64,000 bases of DNA, from contig JASFXZ010000014.1 of the NCBI GenBank assembly GCA_032209605.1, forward strand, positions 2,996,912-3,060,911, written 5' to 3'. Made by a program: the position numbers and the translations under genes. This DNA is from Mactromeris polynyma. Taxonomy: Eukaryota; Mollusca; Bivalvia; Venerida; Mactridae. Shown here piece after piece: positions 9,636-21,465 of this stretch (its first letter is position 1; each line of letters starts with the position of its first letter). Below the pieces are notes generated by a model. It was given only the letters and a program-made list of their open reading frames with translations, ran no database searches and was not told the origin of the DNA.

Positions 9636-12600
9636 ATGAAGATAAAAGTTCTCAGCAGAAACCCTGATAATTACTTGAGAGAGACAAAACGAGATATCCA
9701 CAAAGGTAAATCACTAAAGATATCTCTAACTGAAGTGTAGTAGTATTCGGATGAATTCAAGTTTTGTTTCAAATTAAAAGATATCAGATCAACCTTGCAT
9801 TGAACTCTTGTGTAATTTACTGTTTTATAAGTCTACATATAGTTTTGAAAATATAAAGTTTTAATCAGGAAATTGATTAATCGATTATTATCTTTACTAG
9901 TTTAAAAATGTTGATCCAGGGTCAACTCGACCCACTTACAATCTCGGCCCGGTCATACTCGGCTAAAAATGTTACTGATCTTTTTTAGCTGTACTAAAGG
10001 GCTGCATATTATACCAACCCATATTAATCCGAAACAATAAGCTCTTTGGCTAATCTCACCAATTTGATGATCATTTGGATGGAACATAGACTATGAAAAC
10101 AGATAGAGTTGTCTTATGAAACACTGTGAGTGTGACTAGTTCCGTACTATCGTAAAATATTAATTCTTATGTTTTTATCTTCAATCTTCAGTTCCGAGAA
10201 ATTATGATCCGAGCTTACATCCGTTTGAAGCTCCAAGAGAATATGTGCGAGCGTTAAATGCCACCAAGTTAGAGAGAGTATTCGCCAAACCTTTTCTCGG
10301 GTCATTAGACGGGCATCGCGATGGCGTTAATGTCTTATTAAAACATCCCACACGTCTTTCATTGCTGATGTCAGGATCTTGCGATGGAGAGGTAAAATTC
10401 ATAGAAATATACACACTGTCATTTCTTAGTACAAAGTTCTACAAGTACAACTTATCCCTGTTGATTAGTCTTGGACAACATGGAATCAAATTTTTGTCTT
10501 TGGGTATCCTTGTAGAGTACCGCAATATATTAAGGGGTGTCACTAATTTTTAAGTAGCAGGGAAATCGCCAAAAGTAGGCGGGTGTCTGGGGGTACTCCC
10601 CTTAATAATGATCATTCATACAAGAAAAGTAGCAGGGTGATAACGCTTGTTACTGGGTAATTTTAACAGCTCTTGTTGACACCCCTGTATATTGCTTCAT
10701 TCATTATTTAATCTTAAATATGTATGTAGTGTACAGTTTATCAGATCTAGGAAACTTCATATCAGAAAAAAAACTGAAATGTTAATAATAACTGTTTAGG
10801 TTAATTTAGCTTAAGTATAAATTAAGTATTACATTCTTTGTCTCAAACTCTCAATTAATTACTAGTAATATATTTAAAATACTACTGAAATCTACTGATA
10901 ACTATTTTGTCTAAGCTTATGCTATTTTTATGTGGTAACACATTTTAAGAGCTTGCAGTTGTTTTAATGTGTTCAAGTAAAAAAGAACATTGCTGATTTA
11001 TCTGGGTTTTTCAGATTCGATCCTGGGATTTAGCTAAGAGACAATGTGTATCTACAGTACAAGCACATGATGGCTTTGTTCAGGGACTTTGTGCTATTCC
11101 TGATGGAACAGGTTTCCTGTCTGTAAGTAGGACCTTTTCTTTGGTTATTTTGAAAAAAGGGTCCGGGGTCAAATTGGGAGAATTTAATTTCGCAGTAAAT
11201 CGTTAAAACTTGGAGAATATATTTCTACATGTATATCATGTGGGTTAGGAGTTTTTATGCCCCCCTTCGAAGAAGAGAGGGCATATTGGTTTCCACATGT
11301 TGGTCGGTATGTTTGTCCGTCCGTCAGTAACCTTCTTGTTTCTGATCAATAACTCAAGAACCCCTTGACCTATCATCCTCAAACTTGGTCCACACATTCA
11401 TCTTGGATAGGAGAGGAACCCTATTGATTTTGGGGTCAAAGGTCAAGGTCACCATGAGGGGGGGCATAATGTTTTACAAACATCTCTTGTTTATATTAAA
11501 TATTGATTCTTAATTACTACTTCATTTTCTTCATTTTTCTGTCTCTAAAGAAAGTGTTTCCTCTGATAGCTCTCTATGTGAACGAAAACAATTAATGACA
11601 CAAGACCATAGAAATTACAGTATATCCTAATTTAAGATCACACTTATAGATACATGACCTGTTTTTTCACCTATTTCCATGTAGCAACAAAACAACCAGA
11701 ACTCTTAAATGATAAGTTTGGATTTGATACACTTTTCTTTAAGCATATGAAGGCATTTATCAGAAAGTATTGGACATTTTTCATAATTGATTAAAAATGG
11801 TGTAAAAAAATAGATCATATAATTGTGGCTTTAAAATCACCTTTTATTCTCTTAGAACATTTGCTGGCATAGGCATCAGTTGCCACAAGCTGTCTAGTAG
11901 CCGGTATAAATATTATGTCACTCAAAGTATAGGAGACTTGGGAGTATATTCATATGTTCATATCAAGTAAAGCCGTGATATTAAGACCATCTTTGGGACC
12001 CTTGAAAACTGGTCTTCTTATTGAGGTGGTCTTAATATTGAGGTGGTCTTAATATTGAGGCGGTCTTAATATTGAGGGGGTCTTAATATTGAGGCTGAAT
12101 ATCAGAATAAAGAGCAAAACAGTAAAAAAAGACTTGAAATTTGTGTTCTTAATTTTGAGGTGGTCCTGTTATTGAGGTGGTCGTTACGTGAGGTTTTACT
12201 TTAGTATGATGTTATATGTTCGTGTTTCTTACAGTGCGGTACAGATCAAATAGTCAAACAGTGGTCAATGAGTGAGGAGGGAATCATCAATACAGAACCT
12301 GTTGTTACGTTACTTGGAAAGGTAAAACTTGTACCAGAATTGGCTGATGTCCACTTTCCCATAGAAAACAGATTGCCAGGATTGATAAACTTTTACTTGA
12401 TAATACAAATTCCTGTGTTCAATGGAGGCCATATAAAAGAACATAAGGCCTTTTCAAAATAAAAAAATAAATTCTTTAGTAAAGGGAGATAAGCTGGATG
12501 AAAACTGATTTTTGTAGCAAGGGGAGATAATCCTGACAAAACTGATAACTGTGTATAAAGATAGATAATTTTGACACAAAACAAAGGTTGATAAAAGGAG

Positions 12601-15600
12601 GCAAACAGACTTATTACCGTTTTAGCAAAGGGAGATAATTTTGACCCAAAAAACTGATAATCAGAATAATAGTGCTTAGATTTAATGTTTTCTTTTTTTA
12701 AACATTTCTATTAAAAATGCCATCTTTTAACTAACCTGGGGCATGATTTACAAATCTCAATTTTTTTTTTATTGCAACTTGCATTTTAAACAATTTGACT
12801 ATTTTCTCTTTTTCTGAGCATCTGTTACAAATTGAAGTAAACCCTGTTTTGTACTCTCTTTTTTGCAGTCAGTATACCAGCAGATGGATCATTGCTATGG
12901 CGACAACACATTTGCTACATGTGGTCAGCAAGTGGACATTTGGGAAAGTGACCGAGCTGAACCGATCAGATCTTTTACTTGGGGTGTGGACAGCGTGCAC
13001 GCTGTTAAGTTTAATCCTATTGAGGTTTGTGTGTATTTACTATCAAACCTGTCTTGAATGGCCAGTCTGGTGTAGATGTTTTACAGGTGGTCTATTTACA
13101 TGATCCAGGAGCTCCATTAGCTGCTGAATCTCAAGGTTCATTTTGATAATTTTTGACCGAATTTTACCATTTTTATAGCCAAAATACCTATGATTTAGAG
13201 AATAATTGACCATTCGGTCAGAATCTGAGGGTCAAAATGTGGCTTTTTGAAAATTCCTAGGTCAAAGGGTCAACTCCAGGGTCAAATGGAACCCCTAATG
13301 ATCTTCAGTTGTATAATAGAATATATATTTTTACCTTGGGTTTATGCCCCACCAACAATTTTTCCCATCATATGGAGTCGGTGTCTACTCATAGCTGACA
13401 TAGTATGATACCCTGTGATACCCTGTCCTTGTCACATGACTAATACCCCACCCAGTCCCAGTAACCTGACACCATACCAACCAGCTGCTACCCTTAATGC
13501 CTTATAAAGCAGAGCATAGGAAGGTAGCTTCTAGTACCATTTTTTAATGACCTTTTATTGTCCAGGACGAGTCTTGAACCCGCCGCCTTGGTGAAGATCT
13601 GCCACGATGCCAAAGGACCAGTTCATAAGGAGAGATGCCTACTCTAGACAAGGTTTATTTTCGCCAACGATAAGGGGGGTTTGATCAGAAACTTCTCAAT
13701 CTCTTTTGGCAGGAAACCTGGTTGGTAGCCAGGAAGCAGTCATCGAAAGTGATTAGTATAAGTTGTGAGAATTAATGTTGAGATACTGTGTTCAAACTAA
13801 ACTATACCTATGCTGTTTTTCATGATTACAGACTCACTTGCTGGCAGGATGTGGAGCTGATCGAAGCATATTGCTGTATGATATGAGAGGTTCTGCGCCA
13901 CTGAGGAAAGTGAGTATAATATTATTATTAGAATAAAGAAAAGGATATAAATTTATTGTGTTGCTATTCTTTGAACTAGTTGATATGATGTGATATTGAT
14001 CTTATTGTATTTATGTGTTCAGTAAATTCACTATTTATCACATATGCAATAAATATGATGTAGAGGTATACTACAGACTGACATTGATGCTATAAACAAA
14101 GTTAATAAATTAACAACATTATAATATTGTAAAGTCAGACAAGTAGTGAAATGCACCACAATTCTGCAGGAAATGACTTATGTTGAAATGTTTTATATTT
14201 AAGGTCATTCTAAAACTCCGCTCAAATGCTCTGGCATGGAATCCCATGGAAGCGTTTATGTTTACCGTGGCCAATGAAGACTACAAGTAAGTGTTGTGTA
14301 TTTAAATTATCATAAATTCAATATCTTGTTGATACCTTTGTGAAATTATTGTTTCATTTTCATCCTTTTGTTCATGAAAGGTGGAAAAGAGGATTTCTTC
14401 TTCTTTTTAATCTTAAAAATAAATAATCTAAGTCTATACTAATGTACTTTCTAAATGGTAATGATTAAAACGTGGAAATATAATTGCGATTTTCGCAACT
14501 TCATGAGTCTCGAAAATATCGGCCAGCATAAAGTTTCAGTCACAGAAAATGAGGATTTTTTAGTCGCCTATTCAATTTAGCAATAATCATTACAGCATTT
14601 TGCAAACATTTAAGCCCACAACAATGTCTGATATTGCATGTTATAGTCATTTTTGTTTAATATTCTCCTGTTAACTGTCTTGTCTGTTGTATTTCAGTTT
14701 GTATACATTTGACATGAGGAAATTAAATATGCCATTGATAATACACAAGGATCATGTGTCTTCAGGTAAATTATAAGTTCTAATGATAGCGTAACCTACA
14801 AACAAGTGTCTGCATCTCTTTCTAGATGAAAACATGTTTATGCAATCTTACTGAGGGAACTGGTAGTGTAGTGCATTAGGTATTGGCTGCTCAACATGGT
14901 GATTGTAGGTTTGAATTCTGAAAAGATCAAGACCTCGCCTTCTCATAACACATCTGTCATTTCCAGGAAGCCATTTAAAAAAGCATCATGCTTGCTTTCA
15001 TTACAGTTGATCTGATATAATTTAGTATACAGTAAAACCTCATTTGAAGACCACCTCAATAATAAGAACACCTCAATAATAAGAACACCTCAATATTAAG
15101 AACACCTCAATATTAAGAACTCAAGTCCCATTTTCACTGATTGCTCTTCATTCAACCTTAATATTAAGATCACCTCAATATTAAGGCCAGTTTTCAAGGG
15201 GTCCCAAGGGTGGTCTTATTATCGAGGTTTTACTGTACTTGCATATATAAGTAAGAATGACCTTTGATATACTTTCTCTGTAATTTCAGTGATGGACGTC
15301 GATTACTCTCCGACTGGTACTGAATTCGTTACAGGAAGTTTTGACAAAACTCTTAGAATATTCCCGGTTAGAGCACCAAGGAGCAGGTATGGTTTGCCTA
15401 TAGTAGTATTATAGTAGTTGAGCCTGTCTTGTCGACTCTGGTGGATGATTGTCATCCAGACCAGAGGTCCAGGGTTCGAGACTCAGAAAAGGCTTTAATT
15501 CTCTTTATTTATTTGATGGAAGGTAACAGGTCACAGCAACTTGCCTGCAAACTTCTCTCCATCTTCCTGTTCTGTTCATAATTTAGGAGAATGTAGATAT

Positions 15601-18600
15601 TTTGGGACAACAAGCCACAAAGACTATGACATATAAATGCTCATAATTGTCCTTTGACTCTTATTCGGTGATTTTGCATTTTAGCAAATGAAAGTTCAAG
15701 GAATTATATAACATTAAAAGCATTACCTGAAATAAGATTTCAAGCCAATGATAGATAAATGTAAATGTCCATACCATTTTGATGTATTAAGTATTCGATA
15801 TACATAAACATTATTAGTATACTGTGATTGTGTGCTGTTGGCAAGAGGAATAACTCTAGCGGCATAAATAATTGAATTGTCTCCCTTATTTGAGAAAAAC
15901 TTGATTCCGGTTTTTCATTATGGAGCCTTTGCTGTTTCACAACAAATCTTGATTTGATTTTGTATTCATACTGAATGGAGCCTTGCCATTGGTCAATTTT
16001 AAGACAGTGTTTGTGACCAACCAATCAGAAGCTTGAGTTTTAAGATTTTTGTACAAACTGATATATCACCTCAGTATCGCATCTTCTCCCAGCTAATACA
16101 TTACTTCTAGTTCTTGCGTGTATGATACCATAAATTTATTTACCAGATCGCAAGATTTTTACCATATTTGGAAGAAATTACTGTTTGTTTTAAGAAACAC
16201 TTGAAATCTTTGGTAATTTACAAAATACTGGCAGTGACTTAATTGTTCTTCCTTTCATATCCTGAAACTTGTGAAAAAATTACAATTTCACGATTCATAA
16301 TTTCACATTTTTAGGATACAAAATAATGATTTTGAATTATGAAATAATGAACTTTACAATTTCACAGTTCAAAATTTCACATTTTTAGGATACAAAGTAA
16401 TGATCTTGAATTATGAAATAATGAACTTTACAATTTCACAGTACATAATTTCATATTTTTAGGATTATATGTAACCATCTTGAATTATGAAATAATGAAC
16501 TTTACAATTTCACAGTTCATAATTTCATATTTTTAGGATTATATGTAACAATCTTGAGTTATGTAATAATGAACTTTGCAATTTCACAGTTCATTATTTC
16601 ACATTTAAATAACTTCAAACTTTGTGGAGTTCATGTTTTTCATAGTTCATGATTTTAACATTTGGTGTGAAATCCATTAACTATGGAAGCGTAAAGCTCA
16701 TGATTACATAATTCATAATATCGAGTTATTAAGATATTAAATGATGACTATATACTTAACGCCATTAAAAACGCAACTATTTCACTTAGCCTTCATTTTT
16801 TTCCAAGTGTTAAATGCTTTTTATTGTTACAAATGTGTAAATCATTCATCAAAAGGAGATCGAACTATGTCCCTAGTATTCATAATTCATAATTGATTAA
16901 GTTTAGGAAATCATATTTTCGAGAATTTAAATATACCGTAATTGTTTTTGATAATGTCCAAAGTTGATGGGGACGAATTTTAGCTGTGTTTTTAATGGTT
17001 TAAAGTTTCATGCAACATGTTCAATTTTCAGAGAGGTGTATCACACAAAGAGAATGCAACGGGTGTCGGTGGTAAAGTGGTCTCTTGATGATAAATATAT
17101 TCTCTCAGGATCCATGGAAATGAATATACGAGTCTGGAAGGCACGAGCTTCTGAAAAAATTGGGATTGTAAGTATAAGATGTTGATACAGTCGAGCCTAG
17201 GTTTATACGACAACCTTCTATCCGAATACTCGGTATCATCCGAAATAAATATAAGTTCCTGATGCATCTTCTTAGACACGTCGATTGAAATGGACAGTTT
17301 GAAACCATGTGATATTCGAAATAAATTGTTCGTACCCTATGAATTCAATACGAGGTCGAACTGTTTCAGTGATGAAAATCCCTACATTGAAATGCTTGCA
17401 AATTTCATGAATTCAAGAATGTGATGAAAATACCAGTCAGCATAACTTTGCTTGTTCACAGGAGAGCATTTGAAAGCTGTGATAATAACCTCACCCCTTT
17501 CTGCAATAGAACACTTAACTTGTATAGAATTATTGTCCTCGGTGTGATGGGGACTGGTGAAGCTAGTATGGTATAATTAATACAGACACACATGTTGTGG
17601 AAAAAGGGCTTCACCCCCCCCCCCATGTCTAAAAATTCAGCATCTTTCTAGAGAGCAGTGAAAACATCAGTGCCTTCAGTACTTTGATTAATAACTTTGT
17701 GGCAGGGGCTCGAGTCTGCGACCATTTCCACCTGTAGGTTAAAGCTTTACCACTAAGCCTCTGTGCCAGTGACACAAAGATAAAGGGTTATATTCTGTAG
17801 ATCACTAGATGGGTTTTTCTAGTGTCCAGAAGTATCACTGATGTAGAGATTGTTGATATTTGGCGCTACAGTAAAACATCAATAATAAGACCACCATTGG
17901 GACCCTTGAAAACTGGTCTTCTTATTGAGGTGGTCTTAACATTGAGGTTGAATAAAGAATGAAACAGTGAAAATAAACCTAAAAAGGTGGTCTTAATATT
18001 GAGGTGGTATTAATATTGAGGTTGAATAAAGAGAAAAACAGTAAAAATAAACTTAAAAGTGTAGTCTTAATAATGAGATTATTAAGGTGGTCTTTAAGTG
18101 AGGTTTTACTGTATTTAAATGTCATCTTTTCACTCCAGGTAACTCCGTATGTTTACTTCTTAATTTTCAGTTGAAACCACGAGAAAGGGAAGCGTTCCAT
18201 TACAGTGCTAAGTTAAAGGAGAAGTTCTCCCATCATCCTCAAGTCAAGAGAATTGCCCGACACAGACATGTACCCAAGATGATTTACAATGCACAGAAAG
18301 AATTGAGACAGATCAGAGAATCAAAGAAAAGAACGTAAGTGGTTTGATTGAGGCGCTTTGGCGTCTAATTGCTATCATTGTCAACCAGATGGTCTACTCT
18401 AAGTACCCCAATATTCACCGTCTATTCAAGAAAATAGTACATGTAAAGTCCTCTGATTTTATTATAGATTTGATGATTATAATGGCTTATTTATCAATTG
18501 TGCAATGGCGGGAGTCTTAATATAAACAACTTTTCTGGATTATTTGTGTCATTTTGGGCGATTGAGTTTACCCGAATAGTCGTGTATTAATTTCTAATAC

Positions 18601-19916
18601 GATAATATGGAGAACGTGCATTCTTCCCTTGCAAGCACCTCCCAGGACCTTCAGTCCTTTGATTTTAAATGCTTTAAAAGTTGTCATATAAAGTACTGGT
18701 AGAATTTCGTAAATCTCTATCATTTTGGACCAAAAAAGTGTTGGTGTTTTTGCTGCTATGTAACTGATAGCCTAAAACCCTGTGAACCGGATATCTTAGA
18801 AAAACTGGAAAGTGTTGGATTGACCCATTTGTCTTGTTGGGATCTGTTACAACCCGTTTTGTAAAAAAAACTATTTTGTAATAAAAACCTGTTTAGTAAT
18901 AAAAACCATTTTGTAATAAAAACCTGTTTAGTAATAAAAACCATTTTGTAATAAAAAATTCGAAGTTTTTTTTATTATTTCATCCTGTGAAAACTGAAAT
19001 AATAGCTGTAGACTGGTTTCCACGTATCTCATAATGAAATGATGTTTTCTGTCAACGGGTTGTAACAAGAGTCTTCTTTAGTATACAGACTTTAACAAAA
19101 AAACCTTGTTTATTCCACAGGACATATTTCAATAGAATACTGATTTCTTAGCTTCAACCATTCAGTTTGTGAGAACTATTCGGTCCGCCTGCCTACCCGC
19201 CCACTCACCAGACCGTCTGGCCATCTGCCTGTCCGAAATTCTCATTTCAGACCCTATATCTTAACATGGCCCTTAAACAATTTGTGCGAAAAATGTTTCA
19301 ATGTTTACATTTTTGTAATAAATAACACAGATGTTTTAAAGCGTGCTATGGGATTTTTTTCACACACAGTCTCTATAAATAAAATGCAAATTTTTTTACC
19401 TGTTATATGTTTTTAAAAGGTCATTTTAGTGCGTTTTAAAACTCATTTTGATTTGAACATACCTGTTGATTGAACATTTTTTTAGTGTGCATCATTGTGT
19501 AAAATGATATAATGTTGTGTTAAGTTCTTATCTTTCATCCATATGTTAGTTCCACAGGTGGCCGGTGAGTAGCCATGACATTTAAAACCCGCATTGAAAT
19601 TTTTTTTTTTTTCACTCTGTTCTTATAGTATATATCTTACTATAAGAACAGAGTGAACAAAATTTCAATGTGGGCTTTAAATGTCATGGCTACTCACCGG
19701 CCACCTGTGGTTAGTTTGTGACATTTGTGAAATCTTACATTTTGCGTTTTTAAATGAAATGAGTATAATTATGTTCTTGTACATTTCACGTCACAAACGT
19801 TTTACGACATCAATTTCGATCATTTCAGGGAGCAGAATAGGAGAGCGCACAGTAAACCTGGCACTGTGCCAATAGTTGCCGAGAAAATGACGAAAGTGGT
19901 TTCCGAGAAAGAATGA
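9636..19916 (+). CDS. DCAF13: DDB1- and CUL4-associated factor 13 (SOF1 family WD40 protein), complete
   Basis: Twelve coding exons: 9636-9705, 10192-10391, 11015-11122, 12235-12321, 12869-13024, 13832-13909, 14204-14286, 14698-14765, 15290-15386, 17032-17167, 18171-18334 and 19829-19916. All junctions are GT-AG and in phase, giving 444 aa, nearly the 445 aa of the human protein. The N-terminus MKIKVLSRNPDNY, then RALNATKLERVFAKPF, CGQQVDIW, VKFNPIE, NPMEAF, MDVDYSPTG and REVYHTKRMQ are family signatures. Blade-ending WD-like pairs (SWD, QWS, IWE, YDM, FDM, IFP, VWK) mark a seven-blade propeller, followed by a basic SOF1 tail (about 361-444). In known relatives this protein acts in the nucleolar small-subunit processome for 18S rRNA maturation and can be a CUL4-DDB1 substrate receptor. 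The introns are full of MITEs. Exon joins are my inference, but the match is very strong. Confidence 0.96.
11254..11495 (+). repeat. Interspersed repeat in DCAF13 intron 3
   Basis: Contains TGCCCCCCTTCGAAGAAG, CAATAACTCAAGAACCCC and GGGGTCAAAGGTCAAGGTCA. This block style is widespread in mollusc introns. Its ends are CATGTGGGTTAGGAG and ACAAACATCTCTTG. A shorter relative (TGCCCCCTTGATTGAG ... GTGTCCTTTGGACATATTTC) lies at about 49300-49355. Confidence 0.55.
11966..12202. mobile_element. MITE family A in DCAF13 intron 3, with 17-bp internal expansion
   Basis: Ends AGTAAAGCCGTGATATTAAG and GTGAGGTTTTACTTTA are inverted. The middle has TTGGGACCCTTGAAAACTGG, then about four tandem copies of GAGGTGGTCTTAATATT (17 bp). 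Confidence 0.75.
12470..12660. repeat. Degenerate tandem repeat with AAGGGAGATAA core, DCAF13 intron 4
   Basis: Three to four loose copies of a unit of about 55 bp: TAGTAAAGGGAGATAAGCTG, TAGCAAGGGGAGATAATCCT and TAGCAAAGGGAGATAATTTT, each followed by a GACAAAACTGATAA-like stretch. The AGGGAGA core is shared with other repeats in the window. Confidence 0.55.
13128..13320 (+). repeat. Interspersed repeat family E, copy 1 (DCAF13 intron 5)
   Basis: About 190 bp beginning CTGAATCTCAAGGTTCATTT and ending AAATGGAACCCCTAATGA. The same elements in the same order and orientation occur at 33178-33340. No inverted termini were seen and the class is unknown. Confidence 0.7.
15028..15237. mobile_element. 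MITE family A in DCAF13 intron 8
   Basis: Left end TACAGTAAAACCTCATTTG, right end ATCGAGGTTTTACTGTA, inverted and flanked by TA. Inside, CCTCAATAATAAGAACA (17 bp) is repeated about four times. CAAGGGGTCCCAAGGGTGG matches the other copies in reverse orientation. Confidence 0.85.
16284..16612. repeat. 74-bp tandem repeat in DCAF13 intron 9
   Basis: TTAGGATACA/TTAGGATTAT starts at 16311, 16385, 16459 and 16533, exactly 74 bp apart, giving about four copies. Each unit carries TTGAATTATGAAATAATGAA and CAATTTCACAGTTCA. AT-rich and non-coding. Confidence 0.9.
17186..17366. mobile_element. MITE family C in DCAF13 intron 10
   Basis: The left end TACAGTCGAGCCTAGG starts about 18 bp after the exon 10 donor. 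The right end is TACGAGGTCGAACTGT. Inside are ACGACAACCTTCTATCCG and GGTATCATCCGAAATAAATA. Related sequence occurs just after the TSEN2 stop codon (51634-51950). Confidence 0.7.
17867..18113. mobile_element. MITE family A in DCAF13 intron 10
   Basis: Ends TACAGTAAAACATCAATAA and GTGAGGTTTTACTGTA. The interior has GGGACCCTTGAAAACTGG followed by GAGGTGGTCTTAA... repeats and AATAAAGAGAAAAACAGT, in the same order as at 11966-12202. Confidence 0.85.
18865..18960. repeat. 36-bp tandem repeat in DCAF13 intron 11
   Basis: Alternating CCATTTTGTAATAAAAA and CCTGTTTAGTAATAAAAA blocks form a unit of about 36 bp, present a little over twice. Confidence 0.8.
19546..19716. mobile_element. Foldback element with TTAGTT target duplication, DCAF13 intron 11
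   Basis: Arms of about 75 bp start CCACAGGTGGCCGGTGAG (19552) and end CTCACCGGCCACCTGTGG (19710), with a very short loop around 19630-19640. TTAGTT lies directly outside each end (19546-19551 and 19711-19716), consistent with a 6-bp target-site duplication. There is no ORF. If transcribed with the intron it would form a long near-perfect RNA hairpin. Confidence 0.9.
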
Positions 19917-19943
19917 AGACTTAATTTTTTAAAACAAATTCTC

Positions 19944-19949
19944 ATTAAA
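19944..19949 (+). promoter_or_regulatory. Possible DCAF13 polyadenylation signal
   Basis: ATTAAA 28 bp after the stop codon. The close spacing makes this uncertain. Another candidate, AATAAA, lies at 20407-20412 just beyond the downstream inverted-repeat element. Confidence 0.25.
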
Positions 19950-20112
19950 TCAGGAATGTTTCTGTGAGAATATGTACACAACAACTGGCAGGGTTGCTTC
20001 AGTGGTTGAATGGATGAAAATAAGCACAGCAAGACCAGATACTGACCGATTCAAGCATATTTGGGGATAAATATTTTTAGCTCATCTCCTTCATTATCAT
20101 ACTTTATCATCT

Positions 20113-20403
20113 GTAAATGCACATATTTTACCCCAGGGGGAGACGGCGGGCTGAAGCAGGGGAATTAGACTTTTTTGGGGTGTAATTCCCACCCTGGAGC
20201 CAAGATTTTGTCTAAATCCCCACAGTGGGAGATGCTTATTCCACACTTCTGGTGGGATCTATTGAAAATTCAAGCCAAAGTCTATTTCTCAGGACCTGAT
20301 TCATGCCTGGTGTCAGATTTCGACTTGTTAGGCATCGTCTTCTGTCTAACGTCCTTTGTACCCCCGCCGCCCGCCAGGGTAAAACATTGATAAGTGCATT
20401 ATG
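20113..20403. mobile_element. Inverted-repeat element family G, copy 1
   Basis: Left end AAATGCACATATTTTACCCC, right end GGTAAAACATTGATAAGTGC, imperfectly inverted. The interior has AATCCCCACAGTGGGAGATG. A second copy with the same ends lies at 48281-48503. Confidence 0.7.
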
Positions 20404-20509
20404 TTCAATAAATGTACAAAAAACAAAAAAAATTGCAGTTTTAATAATTTTTTTATGGCAATTTGTTTTGCAAGTTACAATATAACTCATTACTACAGTA
20501 AGACACAGC

Positions 20510-20781
20510 CTGCCCAGTTAGCTCAGTGGTCAGAGCACTAGGCTGTCACCCAGGAGGTTCAGGTTCGATTCCCAGGTTGGGCAGGTCATGTCCTTCCATG
20601 TCATTTGGCTACGGTCATCTGTACTACGCCTCTGATTCATGTTGAGAAGTTGTCAGTTGCTTGCGTAAGGACAAGTTTGTGCTGGTTGGAAATAAATTCC
20701 AGGAAAACTGGTTAGATCAGCTGACCGCTGTGTATAAATGAAAATTTGTGAAAAAGGCGTTGAACCTAATGAAACAAAATA
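20510..20781 (+). mobile_element. tRNA-derived SINE with intact tRNA-like head
   Basis: The head starts CTGCCCA and closes with TGGGCAG near 20583, a 7-bp acceptor-like stem. The D-arm region is GCTCAGTGGTCAGAGC, the B box GGTTCGATTCC. The middle stem-loop carries CTGTCAC, which resembles an Asp(GTC) anticodon loop. The body (TTGCTTGCGTAAGGACAAG, GGAAAACTGGTTAGATCAGC) and the tail GGCGTTGAACCTAATGAAAC are SINE, so this is not a functional tRNA gene. Confidence 0.85.
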
Positions 20782-21030
20782 TTACAGTAAAACAATTGCA
20801 CATAGTAATAGATTCATATATAAATGCACATGTGGTTAAGTAGATAACAGTAAAAAAGGTCATACAAAACAGTACATCTGAACACTAAAACAATCAAAAC
20901 AAACAAAATGCTGAAACCGTTGTGAATTGATTGCTTGGGCCACAAAAACTAGACATACTTAGGTGGCATTATAGCATCAAGTAAATATTTACAAAGTTGG
21001 TGGCACATAAATACAAATATTGCATACACT

Positions 21031-21185
21031 CACAGGAGATTGTCAGGAGTTCTCCCCCTTTATTCCTACCATAGTATATGTATATAGAGTACTCTAGTAG
21101 GGACAAAGGGGGAGAACTCTTTAAGAGATAAACTTTGAGAACTCCAGGAGGGATAAAGGGAGAGAAGTTGTGACAGTCGCATGTG
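21031..21185. mobile_element. Foldback MITE, family F copy 3
   Basis: Left arm CACAGGAGATTGTCAGGAGT, right arm TTGTGACAGTCGCATGTG. Paired inner blocks are CTCCCCCTTTATTCC and AGGGACAAAGGGGGAG, with a second AGGGATAAAGGGAGAG. Confidence 0.8.
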
Positions 21186-21465
21186 CACTCGCTCACATGA
21201 GCATTTCAAATCAATGCAAAATAACTAAAATAATGGAGAGTAATTGAGATGATAAACAAACAAATAATCCAATATGGCACAGCCTGTCGGACCGATTCTC
21301 AAACGGTACCAACTCTCGATCGAATGCTTAGTTTTTTCCCACTGTTTTCCATTGCAAATGAAACGTAGGTCTTATGAAAAACAGGCTTCACTTATCCTTG
21401 TAGTGATAACTGAACAAATTAGCTTAATATAAGACCATTACAAATTTCACGGGATTTATCCGTTT

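Noticed and set aside
12795..13103. 102-codon frame overlapping DCAF13 exon 5
   Set aside because: Out of frame with the exon; the 52-residue in-frame reading matches DCAF13 and is bounded by splice sites.
16270..16620. CRISPR-like regular repeats
   Set aside because: 74-bp head-to-tail tandem copies without unique spacers, in a eukaryotic intron.
20513..20586. tRNA-Asp-like gene
   Set aside because: Cloverleaf-like, but continuous with a SINE body and tail also seen at 7300-7485, so treated as a SINE head.
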